DNA of 64,000 nucleotides from Streptomyces roseoviridis (GCF_039535235.1 NZ_BAAAWU010000001.1:2294001-2358000); one strand, 5' to 3'; shown: positions 24,224 to 33,614, counted from the first letter of the stretch. Notes: generated by a model not told the origin, from the letters alone. Translations and numbers: made by a program.

Positions 24224-24676
24224 ATGCTGACGCGAATCGACCACATCGGGATCGCCTGCCGGAACCTCGACGAGACCGTCGAGTTCTACCGGGCCACGTA
24301 CGGCTTCGAGGTCTTCCACGAGGAGGTCAACGAGGAGCAGGGCGTCCGGGAGGCCATGCTCAAGATCAACGAGACCTCCGACGGCGGGGCCTCCTACCTC
24401 CAGCTCCTGGAGCCCACCCGCGAGGACTCGGCGGTGGGCAAGTGGCTGGCCAAGAACGGCGAGGGCGTGCACCACATCGCCTTCGGGACCGCCGACGTCG
24501 ACGGCGACGCCGAGGCCATCCGCTCCAAGGGCGTCCGGGTGCTCTACGACGAGCCGCGGATCGGCTCCATGGGCTCCCGCATCACCTTCCTCCACCCCAA
24601 GGACTGCCACGGCGTCCTGACGGAACTGGTCACTTCGGCGAAGCCCTCGGCTGACCACTCCTCAGCGGAGCACTGA
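24224..24676 (+). CDS. mce: Methylmalonyl-CoA epimerase
   Basis: Interconverts (2S)- and (2R)-methylmalonyl-CoA, feeding the B12 mutase and polyketide precursor supply. The 150-residue vicinal-oxygen-chelate fold protein shows DHIGIA (metal ligand His7), GVHHIAFG (His84) and GVLTELV (Glu134), the expected metal-binding positions. ATG 24224. Divergent from the thiolase-meaB unit, giving a compact acyl-CoA/B12 block. A GC-rich hairpin (24687-24720) follows. Confidence 0.93.
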   Translation: MLTRIDHIGIACRNLDETVEFYRATYGFEVFHEEVNEEQGVREAMLKINETSDGGASYLQLLEPTREDSAVGKWLAKNGEGVHHIAFGTADVDGDAEAIRSKGVRVLYDEPRIGSMGSRITFLHPKDCHGVLTELVTSAKPSADHSSAEH

Positions 24677-24686
24677 CCTCCGGATT

Positions 24687-24720
24687 CCCGGCCCGGTAGA
24701 GTGGGCCACTCCGGGCCGGG
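24687..24720 (+). terminator. Hairpin after mce
   Basis: CCCGGCCCGG pairs with CCGGGCCGGG; the loop itself contains AGTG-GGC-CACT. It begins 10 nt after the mce stop and precedes the scy leader by about 170 bp. Confidence 0.65.
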
Positions 24721-24888
24721 GCCGGTCGGAGCCGTGTGCGCACGGCACCGAAGTCGGGATGTCGGGGTCGTCCGATCTGCCACGATTCCCCGGGGGGCCG
24801 TTCTGTCCGGTGAACGGTGCTCGTTGGAGTTGCGAGCAGGGTTGGGGTCTCCCCTGCTCGGAGAGCTCGGGGAAGGATGGACCGCGCA

Positions 24889-27800
24889 GTGCGGGGCTAC
24901 GAACGCCAGGAGAGCCACCGAGCTGAAGACGACCATCTTTCGCGGTTCGAAGCCGAGATGGACCGGCTGAAGAAGGAGCGAGAGAAGGCCGTCCAGCACG
25001 CCGAGGACCTCGGGTACCAGGTCGAGGTGTTGCGCGCCAAGCTCCACGAGGCGCGGCGCACCATCGCGACCCGTCCCGCCTACGACAGCGCGGACATCGG
25101 CTACCAGGCCGAACAGATGCTGCGCAACGCGCAGATCCAGGCCGAGCAGCTGCGCCAGGACGCCGAGCGCGAGCTGCGGGAGGCCCGTGCCCAGACGCAG
25201 CGCATCCTCCAGGAGCACGCCGAGCAGCAGGCCCGCCTCCAGGCGGAGCTGCACAACGAGGCCGTCCAGCGCCGTCAGCAGCTCGACCAGGAGCTGAACG
25301 AGCGCCGTCAGACCGTCGAGTCGCACGTCAACGAGAACGTGGCGTGGGCCGAGCAGCTGCGCGCCCGCACCGAGTCCCAGGCCCGCCGCCTGCTGGAGGA
25401 GTCCCGCGCCGAGGCCGAGCAGTCGCTCGCCGCCGCGCGCGCCGAGGCCGCCCGGATCGCGGAGGAGACCCGCCGCCGGGTGGGTTCCGAGGCGGAGGCG
25501 GCCCGTGCCGAGGCCGAAGCGATTCTGCTGCGGGCCCGCAAGGACGCCGAGCGGCTGCTGAACGCCGCCTCCAGCCAGGCGCAGGAGGCCACCAGCCACG
25601 CCGAACAGCTGCGTTCCTCGACGACCGCCGAGACCGAGCAGGCCCGCCGTGAGGCCGCCGAGCTGTCCCGCGCCGCCGAGCTGCGCGTCCAGGCTGCCGA
25701 GGAGCGGCTGCGCGAGGCCAGGGCGGAGGCGGAGCGCACCCTTGCCGAGGCCAAGGAGACGGCGGCCCGGCAGCTCGCCACCGCCGAGTCCGTCAACGAG
25801 CAGCGCACCCGTACCGCCAAGACGGAGATCGCCCGGCTCGTCGGCGAGGCCACCAAGGAGGCCGAGGCCCTCAAGGAGCAGGCCGAGGAGAAGCTGCGCG
25901 AGGCGACCGCCGAGGCCGAGAAGATGGTCGCGGAAGCGGCCGAGAAGGCCCGTACGGTCGCCGCGGAGGACTCCGCCGCGGCCCTCGCCAAGGCCGCCCG
26001 TACCGCCGAGGAGGTCCTGAACAAGGCGTCCCAGGACGCCCAGGAGACCACCCGCAAGGCCGCCGAGGAGGCCGAGCGGATCCGCCGCGAGGCCGAGGCG
26101 GAGGCCGACCGGCTGCGTTCCCGGGCCGAGGAGCAGGCCGACGAGCTGCTCGGTTCGGCGAAGGACGACACCAAGGAGTACCGCGCCAAGACGGTCGAGC
26201 TGCAGGAGGAGGCGCGCCGGCTGCGCGGCGAGGCCGAGCAGCTGCGCGCCGAGGCCGTCGCCGAGGGCGAGCGGATCCGCGGCGAGGCCCGGCGCGAGGC
26301 CGTCCAGCAGATCGAGGAGGCGGCGAAGACCGCCGAGGAGCTGCTCGCCAAGGCCCGCAAGGACGCCGACGAGCTGCGCACCAGCGCGGGCGCCGAGAGC
26401 GAGCGGGTGCGCGGCGAGGCCATGGAGCGGGCGCAGACGCTGCGCACCCAGGCCGAGGAGACCCTGGAGCGGACCCGCGCCGAGGCGGAGCGGATGCGCG
26501 CCGAGGCCGAGGAGCAGGCCGAGTCGGTCAAGGAGGCGGCGGAGGCCGCCGCGGCCCGGCTGCGCGAGGAGGCCGAGCGGGCCGCCGCGGCCCGGCAGGC
26601 GGAGGCCGCCGAGGAGCTGGCGCGGCTGCACACCGAGGCCGAGACGAAGCTGTCGTCGGCCGGTCAGGAGCTTGACGACGCGCGCGCCGAGGGCGAGCGG
26701 ATCCGCCGCGAGGCCGCCGAGGAGACCGAGCGGCTGCGGACCGAGGCCGCCGAGCGGATCCGTACGCTCCAGGCGCAGGCCGAGCAGGAGGCCGAGCGGC
26801 TGCGGACGGAGGCGGCGACGGACGCGTCGACCGCCCGCTCCGAGGCGGAGGCCGCGGCCACCGCGCTGCGCGAGGAGGCGCAGGCCGAGGCCGAGCGGCT
26901 GCGCTCGGAGGCGCAGGAGACGGCCGACCGGGTACGGGCCGAGGCCGCGGCCGCGGCCGAGCGGATCGCCGCGGAGGCCGCGGAGGCGCTCGCCGCCGCG
27001 CAGGAGGAGGCCAACCGGCGCCGCCGGGAGGCCGAGGAGACGCTGGACTCGGCCCGTTCCGAGGCCGGCCGGGAGCGCGAGCTCGCCCGCGAACAGAGCG
27101 AGGAGCTGCTGGCCTCCGCCCGCAAGCGGGTCGAGGAGGCACAGGCCGAGGCGCACCGTCTGGTCGAGGAGGCGGACGCCCGCGCCACCGAGATGGTGTC
27201 GGCGGCCGAGCAGACCGCGCAGGAGGTCCGTGACTCGGTCGCGGGTCTGCGGGAGACGGCCGAGGAGGAGATCGCCGGGCTGCGCAGCGCGGCCGAGCAC
27301 GCGGCCGAGCGCACCCGCACGGAGGCGCAGGAGGAGGCGGACCGGGTCCGCGCCGACGCGTACGAGGAGCGGGAGCGGGCCACCGAGGACGCGAACCGCA
27401 TCCGCGAGCGGGCCCAGGAGGAGTCCGAGGCGGCGAAGGCGCTGGCCGAGCGGACCGTCACGGACGCGCTGGCCGAGGCGGAGAAGCTGCGCTCGGACAC
27501 CGCCGAGTACGCGCAGCGGGTACGGACCGAGGCGACGGACGCCCTGGCGTCGGCCGAGCAGGACGCGGCCCGCACCCGTGCGGACGCCCGCGAGGACGCC
27601 AACCGGATCCGTTCGGAGGCGGCCGCGCAGGCGGAGACGGTGGTCGGCGAGGCCCGTGCGGAGGCGGAGCGGATCGGCGAGGAGGCGTCGCGGACCCTGG
27701 ACGAGGCCCGCGAGGCGGCCGACAAGCGCCGCGCGGACGCCGCCGAGCAGGCCGACAGCCTCATCGGCGAGGCGACCGCCGAGGCCGAGCGGATCGCCGC

Positions 27801-29334
27801 CGAAGCCGAACGGCTCCTCACGGAGGCCGAGCAGGTCAAGGCCGACGGCGTCGCCGAGGCCGAAGCCCTGCGCGCCGCCGCCCGCGCCGACGGCGAACAG
27901 GTCCTCGACGAGGCCCGCAAGGCCGCCGACCAGCGCCGCACCGACGCCGCCGAACAGGCCGACACCCTCATCGGCGAGGCGACCGCCGAAGCCGAGCGGA
28001 TCGCCGCCGAAGCCGAACGGCTCCTCACGGAGGCCGAGCAGGTCAAGGCCGACGGCGTCGCCGAGGCCGAAGCCCTGCGCGCCGCCGCCCGCGCCGACGG
28101 CGAACAGGTCCTCGACGAGGCCCGCAAGGCCGCCGACCAGCGCCGCACCGACGCCGCCGAACAGGCCGACACCCTCATCGGCGAGGCGACCGCCGAAGCC
28201 GAGCGGATCACGACGGAGGCCGCCGAGCTCCTGGAGTCGACCGAGCAGGAGGCCCTGCGGCTGCGGACCGAGGCCGAGCAGGTCAAGGTCGACGGCGAGG
28301 CGCACGCGCAGGCGCTGCGCAGTGCCGCGCTCGCGGACGCCGACCGGATCCTGGACGAGGCCCGCAAGGCCGCCGACCAGCGCCGGTCCGAGGCCGCCGA
28401 GCAGGCCGACGCCCTCGTGGGCGAGGCCACGGCCGAGGCCGAGCGGATCGCCGCGGAGGCGGAGCGGGTCAAGGCGGAGGCGGAGGCCGCGGCCGAGGAG
28501 ATGCGGGCGGACGCGCGCGCCGAGGCCGACCGCACGCTCGACGAGGCGCGGGAGGCCGGTGCCAAGCGGCGCGCGGACGCGGCCGAGCAGGCGGACCAGC
28601 TGATGGCCAAGGCCCAGGAGGAGGCGCTGCGCGCCACCACCGAGGCGGAGGCGCAGGCGGACACGATGGTCGGCGCGGCCCGCAAGGAGGCCGAGCGGAT
28701 CGTCGCCGAGGCGACCATCGAGGGCAACTCGCTGGTGGAGAAGGCCCGTACGGACGCCGACGAGCTGCTCGTCGGGGCGCGCAGCGACGCGACGGCCATA
28801 AGGGAGCGGGCGGAGGAGCTGCGTTCCCGGGTCGAGGCCGAGATCGAGGAGCTGCACGAGCGGGCGCGGCGCGAGACGGCCGAGCAGATGAAGACGGCCG
28901 GCGAGCGCGTGGACAAGCTGGTGAAGGCCGCCGAGGAGCAGCGGGCGGAAGCCGAGGAGAAGGCCAGGGAGCTGGTGTCCGAGGCGAGTTCGGAGGCGAG
29001 CAAGGTGCGCATCGCCGCCGTGAAGAAGGCCGAGGCGCTCCTGAAGGAGGCCGAGCAGAAGAAGGCGTCGCTCATCGCGGAGGCGGAGCGGATCAAGGCG
29101 GAGGCCGAACGGGAGGCCGAGGAGACGGTGTCGGAGGGCAAGCGCGAGCTGGACGTGCTGGTGCGCCGGCGCGAGGACATCAATGCCGAGATCTCCCGTG
29201 TCCAGGACGTCCTCGAAGCGTTGGAGTCTTTCGAGACGCCGTCCGGCGGGGACAAGTCCGCCGTGCGGGAAGGGGCCAAGGCAGCCGCGTCGGTGGGGTC
29301 CACCCGTTCGGGTGGCAAGTCCTCCGACGGCTAG
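24889..29334 (+). CDS. scy: Scy, giant coiled-coil polarity scaffold
   Basis: Cytoskeletal scaffold that gathers DivIVA and FilP at hyphal tips and helps set new growth sites. About 1,481 residues, longer than the roughly 1,326 I recall for S. coelicolor. The N-terminal head (VRGYERQE..., DHLSRFEAEMDRL, VEVLRAKLHEARRTI) is typical, then nearly the whole protein is Ala/Glu/Arg coiled coil with hendecad-rich repeats. GTG 24889 gives the family's opening residues; ATG 24877 in frame is the alternative and adds four residues. A 69-residue unit is duplicated almost exactly at the DNA level (27784-28197). filP follows 114 bp downstream. Confidence 0.95.
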   Translation: MRGYERQESHRAEDDHLSRFEAEMDRLKKEREKAVQHAEDLGYQVEVLRAKLHEARRTIATRPAYDSADIGYQAEQMLRNAQIQAEQLRQDAERELREARAQTQRILQEHAEQQARLQAELHNEAVQRRQQLDQELNERRQTVESHVNENVAWAEQLRARTESQARRLLEESRAEAEQSLAAARAEAARIAEETRRRVGSEAEAARAEAEAILLRARKDAERLLNAASSQAQEATSHAEQLRSSTTAETEQARREAAELSRAAELRVQAAEERLREARAEAERTLAEAKETAARQLATAESVNEQRTRTAKTEIARLVGEATKEAEALKEQAEEKLREATAEAEKMVAEAAEKARTVAAEDSAAALAKAARTAEEVLNKASQDAQETTRKAAEEAERIRREAEAEADRLRSRAEEQADELLGSAKDDTKEYRAKTVELQEEARRLRGEAEQLRAEAVAEGERIRGEARREAVQQIEEAAKTAEELLAKARKDADELRTSAGAESERVRGEAMERAQTLRTQAEETLERTRAEAERMRAEAEEQAESVKEAAEAAAARLREEAERAAAARQAEAAEELARLHTEAETKLSSAGQELDDARAEGERIRREAAEETERLRTEAAERIRTLQAQAEQEAERLRTEAATDASTARSEAEAAATALREEAQAEAERLRSEAQETADRVRAEAAAAAERIAAEAAEALAAAQEEANRRRREAEETLDSARSEAGRERELAREQSEELLASARKRVEEAQAEAHRLVEEADARATEMVSAAEQTAQEVRDSVAGLRETAEEEIAGLRSAAEHAAERTRTEAQEEADRVRADAYEERERATEDANRIRERAQEESEAAKALAERTVTDALAEAEKLRSDTAEYAQRVRTEATDALASAEQDAARTRADAREDANRIRSEAAAQAETVVGEARAEAERIGEEASRTLDEAREAADKRRADAAEQADSLIGEATAEAERIAAEAERLLTEAEQVKADGVAEAEALRAAARADGEQVLDEARKAADQRRTDAAEQADTLIGEATAEAERIAAEAERLLTEAEQVKADGVAEAEALRAAARADGEQVLDEARKAADQRRTDAAEQADTLIGEATAEAERITTEAAELLESTEQEALRLRTEAEQVKVDGEAHAQALRSAALADADRILDEARKAADQRRSEAAEQADALVGEATAEAERIAAEAERVKAEAEAAAEEMRADARAEADRTLDEAREAGAKRRADAAEQADQLMAKAQEEALRATTEAEAQADTMVGAARKEAERIVAEATIEGNSLVEKARTDADELLVGARSDATAIRERAEELRSRVEAEIEELHERARRETAEQMKTAGERVDKLVKAAEEQRAEAEEKARELVSEASSEASKVRIAAVKKAEALLKEAEQKKASLIAEAERIKAEAEREAEETVSEGKRELDVLVRRREDINAEISRVQDVLEALESFETPSGGDKSAVREGAKAAASVGSTRSGGKSSDG
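27784..28197 (+). repeat. 207-bp tandem duplication inside scy
   Basis: Two consecutive 207-bp units beginning GCCGAGCGGATCGCC at 27784 and at 27991 are essentially identical, encoding 69-residue copies (each with EAEQVKADGVAEAEALRA and DEARKAADQRR). A diverged third unit follows and is 80 residues long, 11 more than the first two. 69 equals five 11-residue plus two 7-residue units, so coiled-coil phase can be kept. Confidence 0.9.
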
Positions 29335-29448
29335 CCACTCAAAAGGCTGGACATTCTCCAGATCAAACGGGCATACGCTCGATGACACGCCGCTTCGACC
29401 CCTAGGATTCCCTCTAACACCTCACCGGTCTCATTCGACAGGAACCCC

Positions 29449-30384
29449 ATGAGCGACACTTCCTCCCCCTTCGGCTTCGAGCTCGTGCGGCGTGGTTACG
29501 ACCGCGGTCAGGTGGACGACCGCATTACCAAGCTCGTCGCCGACCGTGACAGTGCTCTGGCCCGAATCACCTCTCTGGAAAAGCGCATCGAGGAACTGCA
29601 CCTCGAAACGCAGAACGCCCAGGCGCAGGTCACCGACGCCGAGCCGTCGTACGCCGGTCTCGGCGCCCGCGTCGAGAAGATCCTCCGGCTGGCCGAGGAG
29701 GAGGCGAAGGACCTGCGCGAGGAGGCCCGTCGCGCCGCCGAGCAGCACCGTGAGCTGGCCGAGTCCGCCGCCCAGCAGGTCCGCAACGACGCCGAGGCGT
29801 TCGCGGCCGAGCGCAAGGCGAAGGCCGAGGACGAGGGCGTCCGGATCGTCGAGAAGGCGCAGGGCGAGGCCAACTCGCTGCGTGCCGAGGCCCAGAAGGA
29901 CGCGCAGTCGAAGCGCGAGGAGGCCGACGCGCTCTTCGAGGAGACCCGCGCCAAGGCCGCCCAGGCCGCCGCGGACTTCGAGACGAACCTGGCCAAGCGC
30001 CGCGAGCAGTCGGAGCGCGACCTGGCCTCGCGTCAGGCGAAGGCGGAGAAGCGCCTCGCGGAGATCGAGCACCGGGCGGAGCAGCTGCGCCTGGAGGCCG
30101 AGAAGCTGCGTACGGACGCGGAGCGCCGCGCCCGTCAGACGGTGGAGACCGCGCAGCGCCAGGCCGAGGACATCGTGGCCGACGCCAACGCCAAGGCGGA
30201 CCGGATCCGCAGCGAATCGGAGCGCGAGCTGGCGGCGCTGACGAACCGCCGCGACTCCATCAACGCGCAGCTGACCAACGTCCGCGAGATGCTGGCGACG
30301 CTGACCGGTGCCGCGGTCGCGGCGGCCGGCTCCCCGATCGACGACGAGCGCACCGCGGGCGTCCCGGCCCAGCAGTCGCGCTGA
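29449..30384 (+). CDS. filP: FilP, intermediate-filament-like coiled-coil protein
   Basis: Forms filament networks near growing tips, giving hyphae stiffness, and interacts with Scy and DivIVA. The 311-residue protein opens with PFGFELVRRGYDRGQVDDRI, resembling the N-terminal DivIVA motif, then a short coiled coil (about 30-60), and a long hendecad-type coiled coil (about 70-275) ending in the conserved RDSINAQLTNVREMLATLTG. It shares the closing NxxLxxVxxxLxxL style block with Scy. ATG 29449; the upstream 114 bp probably hold its own promoter. A T-tailed terminator follows. Confidence 0.95.
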   Translation: MSDTSSPFGFELVRRGYDRGQVDDRITKLVADRDSALARITSLEKRIEELHLETQNAQAQVTDAEPSYAGLGARVEKILRLAEEEAKDLREEARRAAEQHRELAESAAQQVRNDAEAFAAERKAKAEDEGVRIVEKAQGEANSLRAEAQKDAQSKREEADALFEETRAKAAQAAADFETNLAKRREQSERDLASRQAKAEKRLAEIEHRAEQLRLEAEKLRTDAERRARQTVETAQRQAEDIVADANAKADRIRSESERELAALTNRRDSINAQLTNVREMLATLTGAAVAAAGSPIDDERTAGVPAQQSR

Positions 30385-30414
30385 CCGGAGCCCCGGGGTT
30401 CCGACGCGTAGCAG

Positions 30415-30445
30415 ACCCCCCGTCATTCCGGTGGCGGGGGGTTTT
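30415..30445 (+). terminator. Rho-independent terminator after filP
   Basis: CCCCCC (30416-30421) pairs with GGGGGG (30436-30441) and is followed by TTTT. It begins about 30 nt after the filP stop and isolates it from the ABC genes. Confidence 0.88.
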
Positions 30446-30467
30446 GCGTGCCCGTAGGTTGGTACGC

Positions 30468-31436
30468 ATGATCGAGCTTGAGGGCCTCACCAAGCGGTAC
30501 GGGCAGAAGACGGCGGTCGACCATCTCACCTTCACCGTACGGCCGGGCGTGGTCACCGGCTTCCTGGGGCCGAACGGGGCGGGCAAGTCGACCACGATGC
30601 GGATGGTGCTCGGTCTGGACAACCCGACGAGCGGGACGGTCCGGATCGACGGCAGGCACTACCGGGAGTTGCAGGAGCCGCTGAAGTACATCGGGGCGCT
30701 GCTGGACGCCAAGGCGATGCACGGCGGCCGCTCCGCGTACAACAACCTGCTGTGTCTGGCCCAGGCGAACCGCATTCCGCGGCGCCGGGTCGACGAGGTG
30801 CTCGATCTGGTGGGTCTGACGCCGGTCGCGAAGAAGAAGTCGAAGGGCTTCTCGCTCGGCATGGGCCAACGCCTCGGAATCGCCTCGGCGTTGCTGGGGG
30901 ATCCGGAGATCCTGATGTTCGACGAACCCGTCAATGGTCTGGACCCCGAGGGAATTCACTGGATCCGCAATCTGATGAAGGCGCTGGCCGCGGAGGGACG
31001 GACGATCTTCGTTTCCAGCCATCTGATGAGTGAAATGGCGCTGACGGCCGATCATCTGATCGTGATCGGGCAGGGAAAGCTGCTGGCCGACACGTCGATG
31101 GCGGATTTCATCCAGCAGAATTCCCGGAGTTACGTCCGGTTGCGCTCGCCGCAGCAGGAACGCCTGCGGGACGCGCTGCACGCAGGCGGTTTTGTGGCGG
31201 TCGAGGCGGGCGGGGGCGTCCTGGAGGTCGACGGGACGACGACGGAGACGCTGGGCGAGCTGGCGGCCGCGCACCAGATCGTGCTGCACGAACTGAGTTC
31301 CCAGCGGGCCTCCTTGGAGGAGGCGTTCATGCAGATGACGGCGGGCGCGGTGGAGTACCACGCGCACGGGACGGACGTACACGGCGGCGGTGGCGCGGCC
31401 GGGCCCCGGTGGGGCGAGACCTTCGAGGGAGCCTGA
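30468..31436 (+). CDS. ABC transporter ATP-binding protein, pair 1
   Basis: ATPase of a two-component ABC exporter, 322 residues. Walker A GPNGAGKSTT (about 39-48), signature SLGMGQRLG (family variant of LSGGQ), Walker B ILMFDEPVNGLDPEG, H-loop FVSSHLMSEM. The C-terminal 90 residues are an accessory domain common in drug or peptide exporters of the DRA family. ATG 30468. Followed within 3 bp by its permease (31440). Closely similar in order and motifs to the ATPase at 32496-33614. Substrate unknown; antibiotic or peptide export is the usual role. Confidence 0.92.
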   Translation: MIELEGLTKRYGQKTAVDHLTFTVRPGVVTGFLGPNGAGKSTTMRMVLGLDNPTSGTVRIDGRHYRELQEPLKYIGALLDAKAMHGGRSAYNNLLCLAQANRIPRRRVDEVLDLVGLTPVAKKKSKGFSLGMGQRLGIASALLGDPEILMFDEPVNGLDPEGIHWIRNLMKALAAEGRTIFVSSHLMSEMALTADHLIVIGQGKLLADTSMADFIQQNSRSYVRLRSPQQERLRDALHAGGFVAVEAGGGVLEVDGTTTETLGELAAAHQIVLHELSSQRASLEEAFMQMTAGAVEYHAHGTDVHGGGGAAGPRWGETFEGA

Positions 31437-31439
31437 ACG

Positions 31440-32219
31440 ATGGCAGCGGCATCCGCGGTCCTCCAGTCGGAGTGGACCAAGATCAGGACGGTCTCGTCGA
31501 CGGTGTGGACGCTGGCGAGCGCCCTGCTGGTGACGGTGGCGATGAGTGCGGCGCTGTGCGCGCTGATGAGGTCGGAGTTCGACAACCTCTCCGAGGTGGA
31601 GCGGGCGACCTTCGACCCGACCTTCCTCAGTTTCTCGGGGATGATGCTCGGGCAGCTGGCGATGGTGGTCTTCGGCGTCCTCGTGGTGGGGACCGAGTAC
31701 TCGTCGGGGATGATCCGCACGTCCCTGGCGGCCGTCCCGCAGCGGGCGAGCTTCCTCTTCTCCAAGATCGCCGTGGCCGGTGCCCTCGCCCTGGCGGTGG
31801 GCCTCGCGACCAGCTTCCTGTCCTTCTTCCTCGGCCAGGCGCTGCTCGGTGAGCACCGCACCACGCTGGGCGCGGACAACGTGCTGCGGGCCGTGGTCGG
31901 CGGCGGGCTCTACATGGGGCTGATCGCCGTCTTCTCGATGGGCGTGGCGGCGATGCTGCGCTCCTCGATGCTGTCGCTCGGCATCCTGGTGCCGTTCTTC
32001 TTCCTGATCTCGCAGATCCTGTCGGCGGTGCCGAAGGCCAAGGAGGTCGCCCGTTACTTCCCCGACCAGGCCGGCTCGAAGATCATGCAGGTGGTGCCGG
32101 ACGCGATGGGCTCGGAGAAGGCGCCGTACGGGCCGTGGGGCGGTCTCGGGATCATGCTGGTCTGGGTGGTGGCGGCGCTGGTCGGCGGCTACCTGGTGCT
32201 GAAGGAGCGGGACGCCTGA
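31440..32219 (+). CDS. ABC transporter permease, pair 1
   Basis: Membrane partner of the preceding ATPase. The 259-residue protein starts with a cytoplasmic segment LQSEWTKIRTVSSTVWT, then about six hydrophobic helices (for example MLGQLAMVVFGVLVVG, VAGALALAVGLATSFLSFFLG, GLGIMLVWVVAALVGGYLVL). The LxSEWTKIR opening recurs in the permease at 33611-34432 and is diagnostic of this ABC-2-type permease group. ATG 31440. Its downstream flank contains a short tandem repeat (32273-32360). Confidence 0.9.
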   Translation: MAAASAVLQSEWTKIRTVSSTVWTLASALLVTVAMSAALCALMRSEFDNLSEVERATFDPTFLSFSGMMLGQLAMVVFGVLVVGTEYSSGMIRTSLAAVPQRASFLFSKIAVAGALALAVGLATSFLSFFLGQALLGEHRTTLGADNVLRAVVGGGLYMGLIAVFSMGVAAMLRSSMLSLGILVPFFFLISQILSAVPKAKEVARYFPDQAGSKIMQVVPDAMGSEKAPYGPWGGLGIMLVWVVAALVGGYLVLKERDA

Positions 32220-32272
32220 CGGAGCCCCGGGGGCTGAGGGGGTGTTCCGGGACGGCCCCGCTGCCCGCCCCC

Positions 32273-32360
32273 GAGACGTCCCGGAGCCGACCCCGAGACC
32301 GTCCCGGAGCCGACCCTGAGACCGTCCGGAGCCGACCCTGAGCCGACCCTGAGACGTCCC
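32273..32360. repeat. 22-23-bp minisatellite between the two ABC gene pairs
   Basis: Units GAGACGTCCCGGAGCCGACC (+2), then two near copies (32295-32317 and 32318-32339), a half copy GAGCCGACCCT (32340-32350) and the start of another. Non-coding; a slippage repeat in the spacer. Confidence 0.8.
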
Positions 32361-32495
32361 TGGTCCGCCCCCAGGTCACGATTCGCGCATCGGCGGAACC
32401 GTGAACGGCTGGATAAGCTCTTCGCTCGTACGGGGGGCTCCGGCCGCCGGCCGTGACGCCCCGACGACGACCTGACCTGTCGATGGGGCTGGAGA

Positions 32496-33614
32496 ATGAT
32501 CGAGGCAGTCGGCCTGACGAAGCGCTACGGCGCCAAGACGGCCGTGTACAACCTTTCCTTCCAGGTGAGGCCCGGGCACGTCACGGGCTTCCTGGGTCCC
32601 AACGGCTCGGGCAAGTCGACGACCATGCGCATGATCCTCGGCCTTGACCGGCCGACGTCCGGGCATGTCACCATCGGCGGGCACCCCTTCCGGCAGCTTC
32701 CCAACGCTCCCCGGCAGGTCGGCGCGCTGCTCGACGCGAAGGCGGTGCACGGCGGGCGCAGCGCCCGCAACCACCTGCTGTCGCTCGCCCAGCTCGCCGG
32801 CATCCCGGCGCAGCGGGTCGACGAGGTGCTCGGCGTCGTCGGCCTCCAGGACGTCGCCCGGCGCCGCTCCAAGGGCTTCTCGCTCGGTATGGGCCAGCGG
32901 CTCGGGATCGCGGCGGCGCTGCTCGGCGACCCGCAGGTGCTGCTCTTCGACGAGCCGGTCAACGGCCTCGACCCGGAGGGCATCCTCTGGGTGCGCAACC
33001 TGATGAAGAAGCTGGCGGCCGAGGGCCGGACGGTCTTCGTCTCCAGCCATCTGATGAGCGAGATGGCGCTGACGGCGGACCACCTGATCGTGATCGGCCG
33101 CGGGCAGCTGCTCGCGGACATGAGCGTGAAGGACTTCATCTCGGCGAACTCGGCGGACTTCGCCCGGGTGCGGACCCCGCAGGCCGAGCCGCAGCAGCGG
33201 GAGAAGCTGACCGCGGTGCTTACCGAGGCCGGCGGCAGCGTGCTGTCGGAGCCGGACGGGGCGCTGCGGGTGACCGGGCTCGCGCTGCCGCGGATCAGCG
33301 ACCTGGCGCACGAGGCGGACGTGCGGCTGTGGGAGCTCTCGCCGCACCAGGCGTCGCTGGAGGAGGCGTACATGCGCATGACGCAGGGCGCCGTGGACTA
33401 CCGCTCCACCGACGACCGGCTGGCCCACCTCCAGCCGCCGCTGCCGCCGCACCAGCAGCCGCAGGACCAGGGATACGTGATCCCCGAGGTGCCGCAGCAG
33501 GGCTGGTACGCCCCGCCGCCGCCCGGACAGAACCCGTACGCGCAGAACCCGGACGGGCCGAACCCCTACGCGCAGAGCCCGCAGCAGAGCCAGAACCCCG
33601 AGGACGCCCGATGA
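32496..33614 (+). CDS. ABC transporter ATP-binding protein, pair 2, with Pro/Asn/Tyr-rich tail
   Basis: ATPase of the second exporter pair, 372 residues. Walker A GPNGSGKSTT (about 39-48), SLGMGQRLG signature, Walker B LLFDEPVNGLDPEG, then FVSSHLMSEM. It is highly similar to the pair-1 ATPase but ends in a 60-residue extension rich in Pro, Gln, Asn and Tyr, with repeats of NPYAQ (QNPYAQNPDGPNPYAQSPQ). That tail is absent from pair 1 and is likely flexible, perhaps for protein contacts. Stop overlaps the permease ATG (ATGA). Confidence 0.92.
   Translation: MIEAVGLTKRYGAKTAVYNLSFQVRPGHVTGFLGPNGSGKSTTMRMILGLDRPTSGHVTIGGHPFRQLPNAPRQVGALLDAKAVHGGRSARNHLLSLAQLAGIPAQRVDEVLGVVGLQDVARRRSKGFSLGMGQRLGIAAALLGDPQVLLFDEPVNGLDPEGILWVRNLMKKLAAEGRTVFVSSHLMSEMALTADHLIVIGRGQLLADMSVKDFISANSADFARVRTPQAEPQQREKLTAVLTEAGGSVLSEPDGALRVTGLALPRISDLAHEADVRLWELSPHQASLEEAYMRMTQGAVDYRSTDDRLAHLQPPLPPHQQPQDQGYVIPEVPQQGWYAPPPPGQNPYAQNPDGPNPYAQSPQQSQNPEDAR

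Noticed and set aside
27784..28197. Assembly artefact as the only reading of the scy duplication
   Set aside because: Cannot be excluded from one sequence, but the diverged third unit and phase-compatible lengths fit natural repeat growth, so it is kept as a finding.
24544..29388. A 1,614-residue open frame antisense to scy
   Set aside because: Leu/Gly/Arg-rich complement of the coiled-coil coding; no ribosome site or family match. It exists because GC-rich coiled-coil DNA rarely has stops on the other strand.
32273..32360. CRISPR-like repeat array
   Set aside because: Units are directly adjacent with no unique spacers and there are no cas genes; it is a minisatellite.
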